Below are positions 31,954 through 40,941 of a stretch of DNA of 64,000 bases, in pieces. Origin of the DNA: Lachnoclostridium sp. An131. GTDB lineage: Bacteria > Bacillota > Clostridia > Lachnospirales > Lachnospiraceae. Within the stretch, counting starts at the first letter, position 1. Each line of letters starts with the position of its first letter. Where the stretch lies: positions 1 to 64,000 of the forward strand of contig NZ_NFLI01000008.1 in assembly GCF_002160825.1 (NCBI RefSeq). Direction: 5' to 3'. Made by a program: the position numbers and the translations under genes. The notes under the pieces are model-generated. The model was not told where the DNA came from and made no database searches. It worked only from the letters and a program-made list of their open reading frames with translations.

Positions 31954-33411
31954 CTAATAGATCACCTGATCCTCTGTGACAGTGTTGGCATTCAGCACAA
32001 TATGGTCGTAGACAGACAGGCCGTAGCTGGTTCCTTCCTCTACAATACAGTACTCTTCATTCTCATACAGAACCTGAATGATACGGAAGATCGTATATCC
32101 CTTGTTTATATTGTAAACGCCCTTCAGCTTCTCTGTCTGGCCCACCTGGTAATATTCCGCAGAATCTTCTTTTACCAGCAGGTCTCCGCTTTCCAGAAGC
32201 TTCGTGGAGGTGCTGAAATCCTCCTCCTCCGGATTCACATAAGCATACTGGTCGTCCTGGTAGTAGATCGTGGAATCTACAAATTCCATCGACTCTGTAC
32301 CATCCTCCGATACCGTCTTTTTCATGAAACCGGTTTTGTCCTCAGACTTGGTGATATAAGAAACGTCAATAACGAAGAAATCCTTCTCTGTCACAGCCGA
32401 CTGGGGTATCTTCAGGCCTACCGTCTCATCCCGGAGGATCTCAAAATCCAGATACCGGTCTCCGGCATACCGGATCATGGAATTCACAAAAGTGAGTACC
32501 CCATAGGCCTGGCCGTCCACATACTGTACGGTTACAGAAGGCCAGACAATCTCGTCATCCTTATCAAAACGGATCTGTATATAAGTCGTATTCTGCGTCA
32601 CCGTTCCGTCGTCGGCTGTCGTCTGGTTAGCCTCCATCTCGTCCAGAATATAGCTCTCCATCTCCTGATCCAGAGGGAATACCAGCTGCCAGTCCTCTTC
32701 CGTCACCAGCTTGTACACCGGATCTCCCTCACTCACCAGATCCGCCGTGCGCAGATCCTGACGCTCGTACCCGTCTTCGTCAAACCAGGCCGGATCAATA
32801 GACTCTGATGTAGCGTCCTCCAGTCCGTCTATGTAATATTCCACGACTCCCGCCGTAGCTGCGTTATATCTGGTGAACAGCTCTCCTGCGTCTTCCGACG
32901 CACTGTCCAGCTGCTCAATCATATTCTGATTCACCAGATCCAGAATCGCAGAATCTACGTTCGCCTTAAAATCATATACCTCCGCAAAATTCATATCCGA
33001 ATAATTGCTCTGATACGAGCTGATGCTGGAGCGTATCTCGCTGTAATCCTCCTCGCCCAGGCTTATCTCCCCGGCGCTCTCCTCCAGAAGCTCAGACATT
33101 CTTCCGCTCTCGTCCACCGTGTAGACTGTGGACAGCACCGATACCTTTTCTCCCTCCGCCGCATAATAATTGATATACCCGGCCTTCTCCGCGCTATATA
33201 CCTGCTCAGTGCGGAGAGCTACTCCTGTATAATGATAATCTGCGGCCAGATTTCCTTTAATCACCTCGTAACCGGATATGTGATCGGAAGTAAAATACAG
33301 ATAGACACAGACTATCAGATACACCGCGATAAATCCAAAAAATACAACGCCAATGTTGAACGGGCGTCTGTATCTGACAATTTTTTTATTCTTTTTTCTT
33401 CCGTCCGCCAC
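31954..33411 (-). CDS. HlyD-like membrane-anchored protein
   Basis: A 485-residue protein starting at GTG (33409-33411) with GGAGGAG 8 nt upstream. A basic N-terminus is followed by one membrane segment (PFNIGVVFFGFIAVYLIVCVYLYF). A biotinyl-lipoyl-like part (AGYINYYAAEGEKVSVLSTVYTVD), a long acidic helical region and a C-terminal beta barrel-like part (VGLKIPQSAVTEKDFFVIDV... GLSVYDHIVLNA) follow, the plan of HlyD adaptor proteins. No ABC or MFS transporter is encoded beside it. In Clostridia this gene is regularly linked to yggS-sepF, so a role in envelope or division is as likely as efflux. Operon head. Confidence 0.7.
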   Translation of the reverse strand: MADGRKKNKKIVRYRRPFNIGVVFFGFIAVYLIVCVYLYFTSDHISGYEVIKGNLAADYHYTGVALRTEQVYSAEKAGYINYYAAEGEKVSVLSTVYTVDESGRMSELLEESAGEISLGEEDYSEIRSSISSYQSNYSDMNFAEVYDFKANVDSAILDLVNQNMIEQLDSASEDAGELFTRYNAATAGVVEYYIDGLEDATSESIDPAWFDEDGYERQDLRTADLVSEGDPVYKLVTEEDWQLVFPLDQEMESYILDEMEANQTTADDGTVTQNTTYIQIRFDKDDEIVWPSVTVQYVDGQAYGVLTFVNSMIRYAGDRYLDFEILRDETVGLKIPQSAVTEKDFFVIDVSYITKSEDKTGFMKKTVSEDGTESMEFVDSTIYYQDDQYAYVNPEEEDFSTSTKLLESGDLLVKEDSAEYYQVGQTEKLKGVYNINKGYTIFRIIQVLYENEEYCIVEEGTSYGLSVYDHIVLNANTVTEDQVIY

Positions 33412-33495
33412 TGGCTCAACTCCTCCATACGCAGTTTTTACGCTGTTATTTCGGTATCCCCGGAAAAACCGACAAATTTTCCGGTGTAATGATAA

Positions 33496-33528
33496 GGCTG
33501 CCGCAAAGCCTTCTCTTTTGCGGCAGCC
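33496..33528 (-). terminator. Hairpin between the P-loop gene and the HlyD-like operon
   Basis: GGCTGCCGCAAA (33496-33507) pairs with TTTGCGGCAGCC (33517-33528), a perfect 12-bp stem, 15 bp after the stop at 33544. The T-run is interrupted (TTATCATTAC), so termination efficiency is uncertain. Confidence 0.65.
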
Positions 33529-33543
33529 CCCGTTATGTACAAT

Positions 33544-33963
33544 TTAGCAGGAAATAATCACCTGCTCTTTTGCAAATTCAGGCAGGTCCTTCTCCTCCAC
33601 GGAAATACTGAGACAGAAATTGACTTTAAACTGCTCGCTGATCTGATTCAGCTGGGTCAGGGAATCCGTCAGATCCGCTCCCTCCAGGTTCGCCACCTTC
33701 AGAAAGCTGTCTATATACATCTGCTCCAAATCGTAATCCTGGGAAATAATTCCACAGATAAATCCGATAAATTCATCGCTGTTTTTTAAGGGGTAATCCT
33801 TTACGTTGATAAGCCGTACCTTATTGTCCAGCTCATGCATATGCTTTGTGCTCTTGTCAAGATATACGATATTTCCTGACGCTGTCTTAATCTGGCTGTT
33901 TACTCTGTCCAGCAGATGCTTTGTCTTTCCGTCCCCTTTACTTCCTACAATCAATTGTACCAT
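33544..33963 (-). CDS. Small P-loop protein, unknown
   Basis: About 139 residues. The ATG at 33963 is preferred over 33969 because AGGAGG lies 8 nt from it and only 2 nt from the other. Walker A GSKGDGKTKHL starts at residue 6; no convincing Walker B of a known class. The protein has been annotated loosely as PilT-like in related genomes, but no pilus genes are present. It is monocistronic, with a strong promoter and a stem-loop in its leader, immediately downstream of the cell-shape cluster. Role unknown. Confidence 0.65.
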   Translation of the reverse strand: MVQLIVGSKGDGKTKHLLDRVNSQIKTASGNIVYLDKSTKHMHELDNKVRLINVKDYPLKNSDEFIGFICGIISQDYDLEQMYIDSFLKVANLEGADLTDSLTQLNQISEQFKVNFCLSISVEEKDLPEFAKEQVIISC

Positions 33964-33997
33964 AGCCATGTCCTCCTTGGGTCCTGTATATTTTTGA

Positions 33998-34020
33998 GGC
34001 AGCGTCCCCCGGACGCCGCC
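33998..34020 (-). promoter_or_regulatory. Leader stem-loop of the P-loop gene
   Basis: GGCGGCGTCC pairs with GGACGCTGCC around a 3-nt loop, between promoter and start codon of the gene at 33544-33963. No T-run follows, so it is not a terminator. Confidence 0.4.
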
Positions 34021-34038
34021 GTCCTATCAGATAACCAT

Positions 34039-34067
34039 ATTATAGTCTATATGCCCAAAAAACTCAA
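34039..34067 (-). promoter_or_regulatory. Promoter of the P-loop gene
   Basis: Minus-strand TTGAGT (34062-34067), 17-bp spacer, TATAAT (34039-34044), starting 22 bp past the mgsA stop. Confidence 0.75.
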
Positions 34068-34088
34068 CTGTTATTTCCCGGCTTTAGA

Positions 34089-34484
34089 CTAATTATACAA
34101 TTCTCTCCATTCCATATCGCCGCGATCCAGGGCTTTTATCAAAAGCTCCGCCGTAGCCAGGTTTGTCGCCAGAGGAATATTGTAGGTATCACAGAGCCGC
34201 ACCACATTGTTTACGTCAGGCTCATGACTTTTCGGATTCTGCGGATCCCGCAGGAATATTACCAAGTCCATCTGATTGTGCTCGATCTGCGCAGCCAGCT
34301 GCTGCTCGCCCCCCAGATGGCCGGCCAGGTACTTGTGTACATTCAGATTTGTCACCTCAGCAATCAGCCGTCCGGTTGTGCCGGTCGCGTACAGATTATG
34401 TTTGCAGAGGATCCCCCTGTAAGCGATGCAGAAATTCTGCATCAGTTTTTTCTTTGCGTCGTGTGCGATTAGTCCAATGTTCAC
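34089..34484 (-). CDS. mgsA: Methylglyoxal synthase
   Basis: A 131-residue enzyme that turns dihydroxyacetone phosphate into methylglyoxal and phosphate, bypassing lower glycolysis. IGLIAHDAKK, ATGTTGRLIAE, GHLGGEQQLAAQI, FLRDPQNPKSHEPDVNNVVRLCD and NIPLATNLATAE are the family blocks, with the catalytic Asp in LRDPQ. Sits 15 bp after rodA as the last gene of the cell-shape cluster, a placement common in Lachnospiraceae although no functional tie to cell shape is known. Confidence 0.95.
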   Translation of the reverse strand: MNIGLIAHDAKKKLMQNFCIAYRGILCKHNLYATGTTGRLIAEVTNLNVHKYLAGHLGGEQQLAAQIEHNQMDLVIFLRDPQNPKSHEPDVNNVVRLCDTYNIPLATNLATAELLIKALDRGDMEWRELYN

Positions 34485-34499
34485 ATGAACACCCCCAAG

Positions 34500-35606
34500 T
34501 TAATATTTTTTCGGCTGCAGGCCGACATTCAGGACAAAACCGATTGACATGAAAAGCGTCACCAGGGAAGTCATTCCATAGCTGACAAAGGGCAGCGGAA
34601 TTCCCGTATTGGGCATCAGCCCTGTGGCCACGCAGATATTGACAAAGCTCTGAAACCCGATATAACCTGCAACCCCACAACAGATCAGGGTCCCCGAAAA
34701 CTCTCTGGAGCGTCTGCCTATCTGTATACATTCTAACACAATCAGCGCCAATAGTAAAATAATTGTTGCGCAGCCGATAAATCCAAGCTCCTCCCCTGCC
34801 ACCGCAAAGATAAAATCCGTCTGCGGCTCCGCGATAAAGCTGCCGTTTTTCACAGAGGTAACCAGGTTGTTATTCAGCCCCTTTCCCACCAGCTGGCCCG
34901 ATCCGATAGCGGTAATCGAATTCTGCTGCTGATAAGCCTCGTCCGCATACACGGCCGGGTTCAGCCATGCCAGGATACGCCGCCGCTGGTAATCCTCCAC
35001 AATCGTCTGGTCAGGCTGCATTATCAGGCTGATGAAAACCACGACTGCAGGAATTCCTACAACGAGCGCCCCTCCGATCAGCTTCCAGCTTAAGCCCGCC
35101 GCAAAAATCACTGTCACAAAAATCACGCACAGTGAGATCGTTGTAGACAAGTCTGGCTGGTTTACCACAAGAAAGGCCGGAAGGCCAAACAACAGGGCTG
35201 ACAGTCCGAGAATCTTCCAGGTGTTCAGGATATCCTTGTATTTTTCAAAAAATTTCGCAAAAAACAGAATCAGACAGAGCTTACACAGCTCCGAGGGCTG
35301 AAAACGGAAGCCCCCCAGGTTCAGCCACCGAACCGCGCCGTTGGCCCCATCTCCCAGGGGCGTCTCCACCAAAAGGAGCAGCAGCAGGTTGAATGCATAG
35401 ATCAGCCAGTAAAACTTCAGAACCCAGTTGTAATCGATCAGCGAAATGACAACCATTGCCACCGTTCCAAGGACCATCCCGAAAATCTGCTGATCCTGAA
35501 CAGACTTTTCCGCGCTCCCTATGACCAGAATTCCTATGATTGTAATCGCAAACACATAACACACAAGCCGGAACCTGTAATCCCTCAACCGATACTGTCT
35601 TAACAT
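34500..35606 (-). CDS. rodA: Rod-shape SEDS protein RodA
   Basis: A 368-residue polytopic SEDS protein, the peptidoglycan glycosyltransferase that works with PBP2 in side-wall synthesis. DGANGAVRWLNLGGFRFQPSELCKL, QPDLSTTISL, GSGQLVGKGLNN and AEPQTDFIFAVAGEELGFIG are SEDS hallmarks; the conserved Asp is in FIFAVAGEE/QTDFIF. C-terminal ...GLMPNTGIPLPFVSYGMTSL is typical. It is in the same operon as pbp2 and minCDE. Confidence 0.92.
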   Translation of the reverse strand: MLRQYRLRDYRFRLVCYVFAITIIGILVIGSAEKSVQDQQIFGMVLGTVAMVVISLIDYNWVLKFYWLIYAFNLLLLLLVETPLGDGANGAVRWLNLGGFRFQPSELCKLCLILFFAKFFEKYKDILNTWKILGLSALLFGLPAFLVVNQPDLSTTISLCVIFVTVIFAAGLSWKLIGGALVVGIPAVVVFISLIMQPDQTIVEDYQRRRILAWLNPAVYADEAYQQQNSITAIGSGQLVGKGLNNNLVTSVKNGSFIAEPQTDFIFAVAGEELGFIGCATIILLLALIVLECIQIGRRSREFSGTLICCGVAGYIGFQSFVNICVATGLMPNTGIPLPFVSYGMTSLVTLFMSIGFVLNVGLQPKKY

Positions 35607-35639
35607 AATTCTCCTCTATTCTTCCCGCCGGCTATCTCT

Positions 35640-35921
35640 TTATCTCCTTTCCGAAGAATGCTTTAAATCCTTAATCGGAATATTGGCGCACAGAGCGGGT
35701 ACACGGCCATTTGAGCCGTCTGACTCTGTCTGCGTGATCTGGATGTCCAGATGATCACAGTCAATTTCCATATATTTTGAGATAACCTTGATAATATCAT
35801 TTTTAATCAGCTCCATGACCTCGGGGGAGCAGTTTGCCCGGTCGGAGATCAGAAGCAGCTTCAGGCGGTCCTTCGCCACGTCACCGGAACTCTTTTTCCG
35901 GAAAAAATCCATCAAAGCCAT
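35640..35921 (-). CDS. minE: Cell division topological specificity factor MinE
   Basis: A 93-residue protein. The N-terminal anti-MinCD region includes SSGDVAKDRLKLLLISDRANCSPEVMELIKNDIIKVISKYMEID, then a topological-specificity beta strand (LDIQITQTES). MinE drives MinD off the membrane and gives pole-to-pole oscillation. Its presence with MinCD means this rod uses the oscillating system rather than DivIVA/MinJ. 18 bp downstream of minD. Confidence 0.92.
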   Translation of the reverse strand: MALMDFFRKKSSGDVAKDRLKLLLISDRANCSPEVMELIKNDIIKVISKYMEIDCDHLDIQITQTESDGSNGRVPALCANIPIKDLKHSSERR

Positions 35922-35939
35922 AATTATTTCCCCCTTCGC

Positions 35940-36725
35940 TTATTTAAACAGCTTTGCAATCTTCGCAAAGAAGCCGTTATTGGCTTCCAGATTCATCAGG
36001 GGTACTTCTTCACCCAGAATCCGCTTACAGATATTCATATAGGCGGTTCCGGCCAGGGAAGAATCTCCTGCCAGAGGCTCTCCCTGGTTTGTAGCGATGA
36101 CAATGTGCTCGTCATCCGGCACAGCGCCGATCAGATCGATGGCGAGAATGTCAATCACATCTTCAATGGACATCATATCGCCGCGCTTTACCATATCCAT
36201 GCGCAGGCGGTTTACAATCAGGTTGATTTGATGAATGTCATTGGCCTCCAGCAGACCGATAATACGATCCGCGTCACGGATAGCCGACACCTCCGGCGTC
36301 GTGACGATCAGGGCTCTGTCAGCAGCGGCAATGGCATTTTTAAAGCCCTGCTCAATGCCTGCCGGGCAGTCCAGCAGTATGTAATCAAACTCCGGGCGCA
36401 GCTCTTCGATCAGCTTCTTCATCTGCTCGGGGTTTACAGCCGTCTTATCTCTGGTCTGCGCGGATGGCAGCAGACAAAGGTTGGAATACCGCTTGTCCTT
36501 GATCAGGGCCTGCTTCATACGGCAGTTTCCTTCTACCACGTCAACCAGATTGTAGACAATCCGGTTTTCCAATCCCATCACCACATCCAGATTCCGAAGT
36601 CCGATATCCGTATCGATCATTACGACGCTTTTTCCGAGCTTTGCAAGGCCCGTACCGATGTTCGCCGTGGAGGTCGTCTTTCCCACGCCGCCTTTCCCGG
36701 ATGTAATCACAATCACTTCACTCAT
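35940..36725 (-). CDS. minD: Septum site-determining ATPase MinD
   Basis: About 261 residues from ATG at 36725 (GGAGG 8 nt upstream). The deviant Walker A motif GKGGVGKTT is at about residues 10-18, the switch region is IDTDIGLRNLD, and YILLDCPAGIEQGF is Walker B. The C-terminal amphipathic membrane helix NNGFFAKIAKLFK is intact. It binds membrane with ATP, recruits MinC and is released by MinE. Confidence 0.95.
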   Translation of the reverse strand: MSEVIVITSGKGGVGKTTSTANIGTGLAKLGKSVVMIDTDIGLRNLDVVMGLENRIVYNLVDVVEGNCRMKQALIKDKRYSNLCLLPSAQTRDKTAVNPEQMKKLIEELRPEFDYILLDCPAGIEQGFKNAIAAADRALIVTTPEVSAIRDADRIIGLLEANDIHQINLIVNRLRMDMVKRGDMMSIEDVIDILAIDLIGAVPDDEHIVIATNQGEPLAGDSSLAGTAYMNICKRILGEEVPLMNLEANNGFFAKIAKLFK

Positions 36726-36748
36726 AGCTTTTTCCTCCAAACCCTTTT

Positions 36749-37447
36749 CTATAAATTAATATCATTCAATACCTCTTTTGTGATAGGCTCTATATAAATA
36801 TTTCCTTCCTCCACAAACGCAATTTTCGGCGTGTCATCCGCCTTCTTTCTGCGGACATTCCGGACAGGCCGGCTGTCAGAGCTTCTTGCAATCACATCGC
36901 CGATCCGGATCTGCATGGGATCCATCGCCAGCGCAGCCACAAAGGCGGATTCATTTCCCGAGGCTCCCACATAGACATTTCCCTTCAGAGTCCCCAGCAC
37001 GATTACATTCCCTTTGGACACCACTCTGGCGCCGGGGTTCACATCTCCCAGAATGACGATGCTGGTCTCAGACTCCAGCACCTGACCGGATCGCAGGGTC
37101 CCCTTGTAAAAGCGTCCATCCTGAAGATTCATCAGTTCTCCGCCCTCTCCCTGCTGCCTCTCCAGCGCCTGCTTCATTGCCTGCTCCACAGCCTCATTCT
37201 GATCTGCGATGCACATCACCTGTATCTGGCAGTTCGCTGATATAATATCGGAAAGCTCCAGCTCTTCTTCAAAAGACAGGCCTCTTCCCTGAAAGCACAG
37301 AGCCATCTGAGCGTCCCCGAAGAATTTGGCCGAGGTACGGAATTTCTCAGCCACATCCTTCTTCAGAGTCTCCCAATCTGTCTTTTCATCCAAAACGACA
37401 ATCAGTCCATGCTTATTGCTCTTTATGACAACCGACTGATTCGACAT
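36749..37447 (-). CDS. minC: Septum site-determining protein MinC
   Basis: A 232-residue FtsZ inhibitor. The N-terminal domain (residues 1-100) is diverged; the C-terminal beta-helix domain has FYKGTLRSGQVLESETSIVILGDVNPGARVVSKGNVIVLGTLKGNVYVG and ALAMDPMQIRIGDVIARSSD, which binds MinD. Starts 12 bp after the PBP2 stop. ATG with GGAGTGAAGAGGG upstream. Confidence 0.92.
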   Translation of the reverse strand: MSNQSVVIKSNKHGLIVVLDEKTDWETLKKDVAEKFRTSAKFFGDAQMALCFQGRGLSFEEELELSDIISANCQIQVMCIADQNEAVEQAMKQALERQQGEGGELMNLQDGRFYKGTLRSGQVLESETSIVILGDVNPGARVVSKGNVIVLGTLKGNVYVGASGNESAFVAALAMDPMQIRIGDVIARSSDSRPVRNVRRKKADDTPKIAFVEEGNIYIEPITKEVLNDINL

Positions 37448-37459
37448 CCCTCTTCACTC

Positions 37460-40363
37460 CTAATCTGCAATATTCTGTCCTGAGGATCCGCTGGCAGTTC
37501 CTGTCAGGATCTCTTCCTCATCCACAAGATTATAATAATATTTATACAAATCTGCCGCAGCCTCCGCCGCGTTTGCAGAAGTATATCCATTGGCGATACG
37601 TACAGCCACCGCAATCTCCGGATCATCCGCCGGCGCATAGCTTACAAACAGCGCGTGGTTCGGATGGCTTCTGCTCTGCTGGGCCGTACCTGTTTTTCCT
37701 GCCACATCCAGGCCATACTCGCTCAGGGCATTCAGGGAGGTGGTGTCGTCCGCCACCAGCTTCATTCCTTCCTGCACCGCGTCCCAGCTGCTGTCCGCAA
37801 TCTCCACCTGATTATAGAGTTCAGGCTCAAAGCTCTCCACCGTCTCTCCGTCTGCCGATTCCACCCGGTCAAGCAGCGTCAGGTTATAAACGCTTCCCCG
37901 GTTTGCCAGAGCTGCTACATAACGCCCGATATGAGACAGGGAAAACGCGTTCGTACCCTGGCCGATAGCAGAACGCACTGCGTCCTCATCGGAAATCTGA
38001 GGGTCATACTCGGAAATCTCCAGGCCGGATTTCTCTCCCAGTCCGAACATTCTCGCATATTTTTCAAGAACCGCCAGGCCCTTCTCTACGTTGTAGCCGC
38101 CTGCAGTGCGTCCTCCTGCCAGGCGGTAGCCCACCTCATAAAAATAATAGTTGCAGGAATCGCGGATAGCCGTCAGCAGCGTTTCATTTCCGTGAACTCC
38201 TCCATACTGGTTGAAAATCCAGCAGGTAGGCGACGGCGTAATCTCTGTAAACTGACCTGCGCCATAGATGACCGTAGACGGCGTGATCACGCCCTCCTCC
38301 AGGCCTGCAATCGCCACAATCGGCTTAAAGGTAGAACCAGGCGCCAGATTTTCCTGCGTCACACGGTTGACAAAGGGCGAGGAAAGATCCCGGCGCAGGC
38401 TGTTGTAATACTCTGAATCCATCACGTTCGTCAGGCGGTTGTTGTCATAGCTGGGATAGGTGACGCAGGCCAGCGTATCCCCCGTATTTACATCCACCAC
38501 GATAATTCCGCCGCTGCAGGGCTCCAGAGCCAGCTGAGCCGGCGTAATCTCCAGATTCGAGATCTTATCAAGCATAAAATTATAGGCGCTTAAAGACCCT
38601 GACTGCAGGCTGGCCACTGTCGCCTCGTCATATTCCAGAACTCCCTGGTCATACAGCAGAAGGCAGACCTCTCTTCCGGTCATCTGATCATCCAGCAGCA
38701 TGTACTTGTAAAGCATCTTGCCGAATTCCATATCCTCCATCAGAGCAGACTGGATATATTCCAGGACCAGCTGATAGATTTCCTGGGAATCCAGGTACGG
38801 ATCGTCTCCGGATATCTTGGTCACATCGATCCAGTTCATGGAGATCGCATACTGCAGGTATTCGCGCAGACTGATCACCTCGTCTGTCGTCCAGGCGATA
38901 TAGGTCTCATCGGAGGTGTCCACCGCGTCGCTCATAAGCACCTGGTTGTCTCCCATCAGAACATCAGACACAATATAGCTCATATAGTTCTTCATTTCCT
39001 GGGAGAGATTCTGATAGGCTGCCGCGTTTTCATTGTTCAGCTCTGCCATAATCTCGGCTACCGCCTGCTCCCGCTTGCTTAAGAATCTCTGGTATACGCT
39101 TTTCTCAAGCTCCGTAGCGTCATCCTCGGAAAAATGCGTAATGTCAATAATATAATTGTCAATCAGCGCATAATATACATCATAGATCGGAATCATGATT
39201 TCCGAAGCGCTGTCATTTCCCTGAATATACTCTTTGGTATTCTGGATCTTTGACACCAGAATTCCCGCAATTTTCTGCTCCAGGATCTGATAAGCCGCAA
39301 TCTGAAGATCCTTGTCGATGGTCAGATATACATCATTTCCCGGCTCCGGATCCTGCTGCTCCGTCACCTCGAGCACGCGGCCCACACTGTCCACGTACAT
39401 TTTCTCATATCCTTTGGTTCCCTGGAGCTCAGTCTCCATATACTGCTCGATTCCGGCCTTGCCCACGATGTCATTGAGCTCGTAATCCGGATTCTCCTCC
39501 TGCAGGCTGTCCAGCTCATCCTGGGAAGCCTTCCCAATGTAGCCAATCAACGGAGCAAAATAGATGCTGTCCGTATAGACGCGCCGGCTGCTCTGCTCAA
39601 TATCCGCTCCCTGCAGCTCATTCTGATTTTCAAGCACGGCCGCAACCGTCTCCTCCGAGACGTCTGTCGCCACTGTCGTAGCCACGTACCGCTTATAGCT
39701 GTTTGCCGAGATTCCAAACCGGATCGTGGCGATCTGCAGCTGCTCCTCCGGCGTATAGCCGTCTACAGAGATCCCGTACCTTTCCTTTTCCTCCTCCGTA
39801 TAGGAAGACTTGATATCGTAGCGCTCGTCGCTGCACATATATTCCATGAGCTCATCCGCAGTAGCCAGCTCCTGGCTGGCATCCAGATTGTTTATAGAAG
39901 TCTCTCCATAAACGTCAGCCTTTAAACGCATCAGCGACGTGCCCGACAGAGAATATTCATAGCTTCCATTCTGAAGAACAATGCCCAGATCGCTGACCAC
40001 GCTGTCCCCATTTTTCTCGATCAGCTTAATCAGCTTATAGATTGTCTCATTGAGCTGCGCATTTTTTGTCCTTGTATCTGGATAGCTTCCGTTGTCCAGA
40101 ATCGTTACCGAATAAGACAGCTCACTGTAAGCCAGGACCTCCCCATTTCTGTCATAAATATTTCCTCTTGTGCTGGCCAGCGATACCTCTCTCTCCGTAC
40201 GCAGAGAAAAAGACTCCTGATATTCCGCGCCCTTTACAATCTGCAGATAAAAGACCCGCTGCAGAAGAATTCCAAAAAGCAGAATAAAAACAGCACTCAG
40301 AATAAAGGTCCGTGATTTTATGATATTCCACAGAATGTCTCTGATTTCTCTGAACAGTTTCAC
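37460..40363 (-). CDS. mrdA: Penicillin-binding protein 2 (elongasome transpeptidase)
   Basis: A 967-residue class B PBP with an N-terminal membrane anchor (TFILSAVFILLFGILLQRVFYLQIV) and pedestal/dimer domain (RGNIYDRNGEVLAYSELSYSVTIL). The transpeptidase has the SxxK serine in NLAPGSTFKPI, SxN in RDSCNYYFYEV and KTGTAQ near the C-terminus. It is about 300 residues longer than E. coli PBP2. The extra part, roughly residues 370-620, is helical and acidic (for example AAAYQNLSQEMKNYMSYIVSDVL) and sits between the pedestal and the catalytic domain. It overlaps mreD by 4 bp and is followed by minC. Confidence 0.92.
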   Translation of the reverse strand: MKLFREIRDILWNIIKSRTFILSAVFILLFGILLQRVFYLQIVKGAEYQESFSLRTEREVSLASTRGNIYDRNGEVLAYSELSYSVTILDNGSYPDTRTKNAQLNETIYKLIKLIEKNGDSVVSDLGIVLQNGSYEYSLSGTSLMRLKADVYGETSINNLDASQELATADELMEYMCSDERYDIKSSYTEEEKERYGISVDGYTPEEQLQIATIRFGISANSYKRYVATTVATDVSEETVAAVLENQNELQGADIEQSSRRVYTDSIYFAPLIGYIGKASQDELDSLQEENPDYELNDIVGKAGIEQYMETELQGTKGYEKMYVDSVGRVLEVTEQQDPEPGNDVYLTIDKDLQIAAYQILEQKIAGILVSKIQNTKEYIQGNDSASEIMIPIYDVYYALIDNYIIDITHFSEDDATELEKSVYQRFLSKREQAVAEIMAELNNENAAAYQNLSQEMKNYMSYIVSDVLMGDNQVLMSDAVDTSDETYIAWTTDEVISLREYLQYAISMNWIDVTKISGDDPYLDSQEIYQLVLEYIQSALMEDMEFGKMLYKYMLLDDQMTGREVCLLLYDQGVLEYDEATVASLQSGSLSAYNFMLDKISNLEITPAQLALEPCSGGIIVVDVNTGDTLACVTYPSYDNNRLTNVMDSEYYNSLRRDLSSPFVNRVTQENLAPGSTFKPIVAIAGLEEGVITPSTVIYGAGQFTEITPSPTCWIFNQYGGVHGNETLLTAIRDSCNYYFYEVGYRLAGGRTAGGYNVEKGLAVLEKYARMFGLGEKSGLEISEYDPQISDEDAVRSAIGQGTNAFSLSHIGRYVAALANRGSVYNLTLLDRVESADGETVESFEPELYNQVEIADSSWDAVQEGMKLVADDTTSLNALSEYGLDVAGKTGTAQQSRSHPNHALFVSYAPADDPEIAVAVRIANGYTSANAAEAAADLYKYYYNLVDEEEILTGTASGSSGQNIAD

Positions 40364-40935
40364 TCAAAGTCCTCCGTATGCTTGTCTGTGCCGCCCGGTT
40401 TTCCGGATAACGCGGAATATTCCGAGGGCGGCTCCTCCCACCGCTCCAGCATTCTGTTCAGGCGCCGGATCAGCCGGTACATCACCAGAGTCACAACCAC
40501 CGTGTAAACCAGCTCCGGGAGAATAATATGTGCAAAATAAAAGCCAAAATCAAACCTGCTTCGCAGAAGAAACATGAAAAAATATACGCTCAGGCCATAG
40601 ACCAGCTCCGACAGCGCTATCCAGATCATCGGCAGCTTGATATCCTCGTCGTAAAACATCATGTGAAACAGGCCGCTTCCGTATCCCAGGAACATATACA
40701 AAAGTGCATAGAATCCAAACAGGCTGCCAAAGAAAATATCTGCCAGAAGTCCGCAGAAAAAGCCGACTGCCATTCCTTCCTTCTCTCCCCGCATAAAGCC
40801 CAGAGAGGTAGTGACAATCAAAAGGAGATTTGGAGAAATTCCCGCCAGGGACAGCGCCTGAAATACGGTGCACTGCAAGATAAAGCATATGATAATCAAA
40901 AGCGCTATGACCGCTTTACGTCTTATCCCTTTCAC
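40360..40935 (-). CDS. mreD: Rod shape-determining protein MreD
   Basis: A 191-residue membrane protein with five to six hydrophobic segments (AVIALLIIICFILQCTVFQAL, NLLLIVTTSLGFMRGEKEGMAVGFFCGLLADIFFG). The ADIFFGS...FYALLYMFLGYGSG part is MreD-typical. It is part of the elongasome scaffold with MreB/MreC. The extended acidic/proline C-tail (EEPPSEYSALSGKPGG) is outside the fold. Starts 6 bp after mreC and overlaps the PBP2 gene by 4 bp. Confidence 0.88.
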   Translation of the reverse strand: MKGIRRKAVIALLIIICFILQCTVFQALSLAGISPNLLLIVTTSLGFMRGEKEGMAVGFFCGLLADIFFGSLFGFYALLYMFLGYGSGLFHMMFYDEDIKLPMIWIALSELVYGLSVYFFMFLLRSRFDFGFYFAHIILPELVYTVVVTLVMYRLIRRLNRMLERWEEPPSEYSALSGKPGGTDKHTEDFE

Positions 40936-40941
40936 TCCCGT

